Assembly: GCA_963082875.1 (NCBI GenBank)
Contig: OY720100.1
Location: forward strand, 1,240,001 to 1,304,000
Reading direction: 5' to 3'
DNA length: 64,000 bases
From: Corella eumyota
Taxonomy: Eukaryota > Chordata > Ascidiacea > Phlebobranchia > Corellidae
Shown here piece after piece: positions 61,301 to 64,000 of the stretch (positions within the stretch are counted from its first letter, which is position 1; each line of letters opens with the position of its first letter). The notes beneath the pieces were generated by a model. The model had not been told where the DNA came from, ran no database searches, and saw only the letters and a program-made list of their open reading frames with translations. Position numbers and translations under genes: made by a program.

Positions 61301-63601
61301 ATAAAAATTAATTTAAGTTGATTTTAAAGTCTGCATTGTCATAAACCATGACATTTATTTATAATTGTTTATGCATGTGAAAAGGTCAAATGCACAATAT
61401 AAACATAGTGCAACAACTGTTACCCCGACTCACTCTCAAGTTGTATTGGCAGTTTGTATCAAACGTACGTATCGAACGTACGACCTTATGCAGTCAAGTC
61501 AAATGTTTCTACCTTTACACTTACATACAATTATCAATCACTCGCATACAAAATAAAACTTCACTCCACACAAAATAAAACTTGCACCATTATATTATAA
61601 TTAAAACACAAATAGTATTCTTTCCAAGATGTTTTGACACATAACACATCTTTATAGATAAATATACTTCACACAAATGATATCCAAACCTGCATAATAA
61701 GTCTGAATTCATCCCCAGTAACATCCTCCATAATCTTCTTACATTGCTCCAAAACAAACTCCTCCGTATCCTTGTTCATGTCGTTCTCTGTGGCTGACTT
61801 TAACTTAGAGCACAGAAACTGCATCGCTTTCTCTCGTTGTTCCTCATCTCCCTTAAGGATGTGAGTGAAAACCCCAGTAAGAGTGTCTAAGAATAATAAA
61901 TTGTAGAATTCAAGAGAAGTTGAAATCCAAAATTAACTCATTTAGAAAAGTAAAAAACTTTAAAAAAATGAAGTGATACATTAGTGGGTTTTCCATTTTA
62001 AAATGGCTATAATAAAAACTAAAATGTGAAAGAATAGTGTATATGTACCACAAAATTGAGGAATAAATAACTGACATTTGTAACAAAAACTAAATAATAC
62101 AAAATATGTTAATGTTGATCCAATAAAAATAAATACCTTTAGCATCAAGAGCAAACAAGGCATTAAGGGCGACAGTAACAGCACTACATTCACTTTTGTC
62201 CTCACAGCAGAGCAATTGAATCAAAACATCCGCCAATCTTGCTACATGTTGTTTGTCTGATTTGCATAAGTTTGGTAACTCCTTAATAGCAGCAATTCGA
62301 ATCTAAATTGAATTTTAAAAATGGGTTAAAAAAGCACTGTTGATGCTTGTGACTTATAATGTATACTAAAAACCCAAGTAATCATATTTTAAAATATAAT
62401 TTAAAGTGACACAGTTTGGGTTATCTATTTAACTGAAGCAATTCAAATCTAAATCAAATTTTAAAAAATGTTTAAAAGGGCATCGGTTTCTTTTAAAATA
62501 TATTATAAAACTAATATTAAGTGATTAGAAACTAAGTTTTTTGAACAAACCAAAGTTTACCATAAAAAGAATAATACACTATAAAAACAAACAATTTATC
62601 AATCTTTTGTTCGCAATATTTTCTTAACTTAATACAGTTTTAAAAACAAGAAACAAATTTCTTACAGCTGCTTCTTCGTCTTCACAAAGATCCAACAACG
62701 CATTGATGGCTAATTCTGCCTCTCCCGTGAAATGTTTAAAGAATCGAGCAATAAACTGCGCAGCTAATCTCTTGGTTGCCGTATTTCCTTGTACACCTTT
62801 GATGATAGTTTGATATGCTTCAGGGTGCTAGTAAATAAAAAGTATTTATAGCAATGTTAAGATAAAAGATTATGGTTTTCAGTTTTTGAGTTAAAATGTA
62901 ACATTGCCATTTATTTATCAACTGCTGACATTTTTTGTATATAAAGTGAAAAAGTCGACTACACAACCTAAACATAGAGTAACATTTGTTATTCCGACCT
63001 AGTCTCTAGTTGCTTTTTACAGTTTGGAATATCATCATGCTGTAGCACCCTTGAGTAAGGTGCTATAAACAGTATGAACTCCTGCTAAGCCAGCACTTAA
63101 TCAGCAGCATAACTATCGGGCAATTATAATCTATATAATATCCCAAACTGCCACAGCAACTCAAGACTGGGTAGGGGTAACAGTTGTTACTCTATGTTTA
63201 AGTCGCGCATTCGACCGTTCCACATCGAAGATAGAGATATATACAAAAAAAATCATAAATTACAATTGGCAAGAGTCATACTGCTTATAACCACTTACTT
63301 GAGTGTGTTACAACATGTAAGTAGTGGGGGTCAAACACTAGACCTTATTTCAACTACTACACCACGTCGACAGTTTACACAAATATTTTAAACAACACAA
63401 AGTTAATAACAGGTAACTGTCTACAGAAAACTTTTACAATACTACAGTTTTGCAGTTGAAAAAATTAATTATATACAAATGTATTTATTCCAGTTATAAC
63501 ATAATTTTAAAATATATAAAACTAGTTACGTTTTTAGCATTTTCCTTCGCATCTGCAAGCACTCCAAAACTTTTGTAAAGTTGTTCAACATCAACCGACA
63601 T
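58400..63601 (-). CDS. API5: Apoptosis inhibitor 5 (AAC-11)
   Basis: Nuclear all-helical HEAT/ARM-like repeat protein that suppresses E2F1-linked apoptosis and binds FGF2 and Acinus in vertebrates. Exons: 63601-63530, 62827-62667, 62302-62137, 61887-61691, 61291-61138, 60927-60819, 60702-60585, 60300-60121, 59862-59710, 59385-59316, 59150-59128, 58751-58645, 58496-58400; about 535 codons. Near-identical blocks to human API5: TKRLAAQFIARFFKHF, IKELPNLC, MPLPPDSS, KLQFSYVECLMYAFH, RLQYFARGLQVYIKQL and DLFHIPPSYKTSVTISWK. The last two exons must be read in the phase set by the short exon at 59150: they give a basic KARKRSS patch (nuclear localisation), IYKAPEGKFSTNVS (human IYNPPSGKYSSNLG) and an RGG-rich tail ending WGGRKY. 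The longest open frames in those two exons are in a different phase and are not the protein. Confidence 0.95.
58785..59085 (-). repeat. tRNA-derived SINE (family 1), with internal duplication
   Basis: Reverse orientation in an API5 intron. The stretch around AAGGGCTATAAGTGGTAAAG is partly repeated as AAAGGGCTAAGGGCGATACA. Confidence 0.75.
59525..59640 (-). repeat. SINE family 2 fragment
   Basis: Reverse-oriented diverged copy (GTGTGCTGTTGTACTGTGTT), API5 intron. Confidence 0.55.
60455..60575 (+). repeat. Short dispersed repeat, family 3
   Basis: Copy with GTCCAATTTATATAATA and ATTTGTGATGCTCAGATAAA; API5 intron. Confidence 0.6.
60955..61018 (+). repeat. Short dispersed repeat, family 3 fragment
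   Basis: Fragment TTTGTGGTGTGCAGGTAAAT; a second family 3 piece in the adjacent API5 intron. Confidence 0.55.
61372..61470 (-). repeat. SINE family 1 fragment
   Basis: Diverged tail segment in reverse orientation, API5 intron. Confidence 0.6.
62940..63248. repeat. Two SINE family 1 fragments in opposite orientation
   Basis: A minus-oriented tail fragment (62940-63033) abuts a plus-oriented headless copy (63034-63248, GCTGTAGCACCCTTGAGTAA through GATATATAC). API5 first intron. Confidence 0.75.
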
Positions 63602-64000
63602 TTTTTCGTTTTATTCAAAAAATTCTCACCGTTCAAATCCTTTCTTATGTTGAAGTTTAGTCTGTTTGTATTTCTGTATGTTATAGCACCAAATTATGCA
63701 ATAAAGCTTCTTTATATTGTTAATATCACTATCTAAAGTTTAAATACACCTGGAGAAAAAGCAGAACAATCAATACGCATGGAAAGAAGTGACTCGATGT
63801 AAAACAAATTGACAACACTGCAAATACGTTTTATAAAAAATAAAATATACTATAATATATATTTTCTATTAAATCTGTCTAATAATTTAACTGAATTAAA
63901 AAAATTATAATAACATTAAACAAATTTTAATAAATTTTAAGATATTTTTATTTTTAATATTGACGCACAAATAATTTATCATTTTTATTTGGAAACACTA
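63602..64000. other. API5 upstream flank
   Basis: Contains the API5 5' UTR and probable promoter, then AT-rich sequence to the window edge. No gene seen. Confidence 0.4.

Noticed and set aside
1-64000. Retrovirus-like, LTR or Polinton remnants
   Set aside because: No reverse transcriptase, integrase, capsid or polymerase motifs and no paired long terminal repeats were recognised on either strand.

Overview
The window looks like nuclear DNA of a tunicate of the Ciona type (inference). It is very AT-rich, has short GT-AG introns (mostly 150-1000 bp), carries single-copy chordate genes, and is littered with short tRNA-derived SINEs. No bacterial-style operon, CRISPR array, rRNA gene, retrovirus-like element or Polinton was seen.

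Every gene I can support lies on the minus strand, so genes read from high to low coordinates. From right to left: API5 (63.6-58.4 kb), a 13-exon nuclear anti-apoptotic protein with an RGG tail; UBE2M (57.1-55.3 kb), the NEDD8-conjugating enzyme; FNDC3 (54.1 or 44.8 to 29.0 kb), a tail-anchored fibronectin type III protein with two possible first exons; a chordin-like BMP antagonist with three VWC domains (27.3-24.7 kb); a BOK-type BCL-2 family gene (22.9-20.5 kb); a six-domain ceruloplasmin/hephaestin ferroxidase (19.0-9.3 kb), whose last exon may instead be an LRR exon at 9.1-8.6 kb; and a NACHT-LRR (NLR-like) gene (6.6 kb to beyond the left edge).

The genes do not form one pathway. API5, BOK and the NLR-like gene touch cell death or innate immunity, UBE2M serves cullin neddylation, the chordin-like protein restrains BMP, and the multicopper oxidase handles iron and copper. 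I see no evidence that this is more than ordinary gene neighbourhood.

The non-coding part is the more unusual: (1) a long inverted repeat with minisatellite arms directly upstream of the NLR-like start codon; (2) an in-frame, phase-matched LRR exon downstream of the ferroxidase; (3) a large local excess of the octamer TGACGTCA and of GTCACGTGAC, concentrated between 17 and 36 kb; (4) a five-unit, 80-bp tandem array of box-B-like sequence grown from a tRNA SINE; (5) a 21-bp palindromic array carrying AAGGTCA half-sites just upstream of the proximal FNDC3 exon; (6) three dispersed short-repeat families. Exon borders were placed by eye from splice signals and reading phase and may be off by a few bases.
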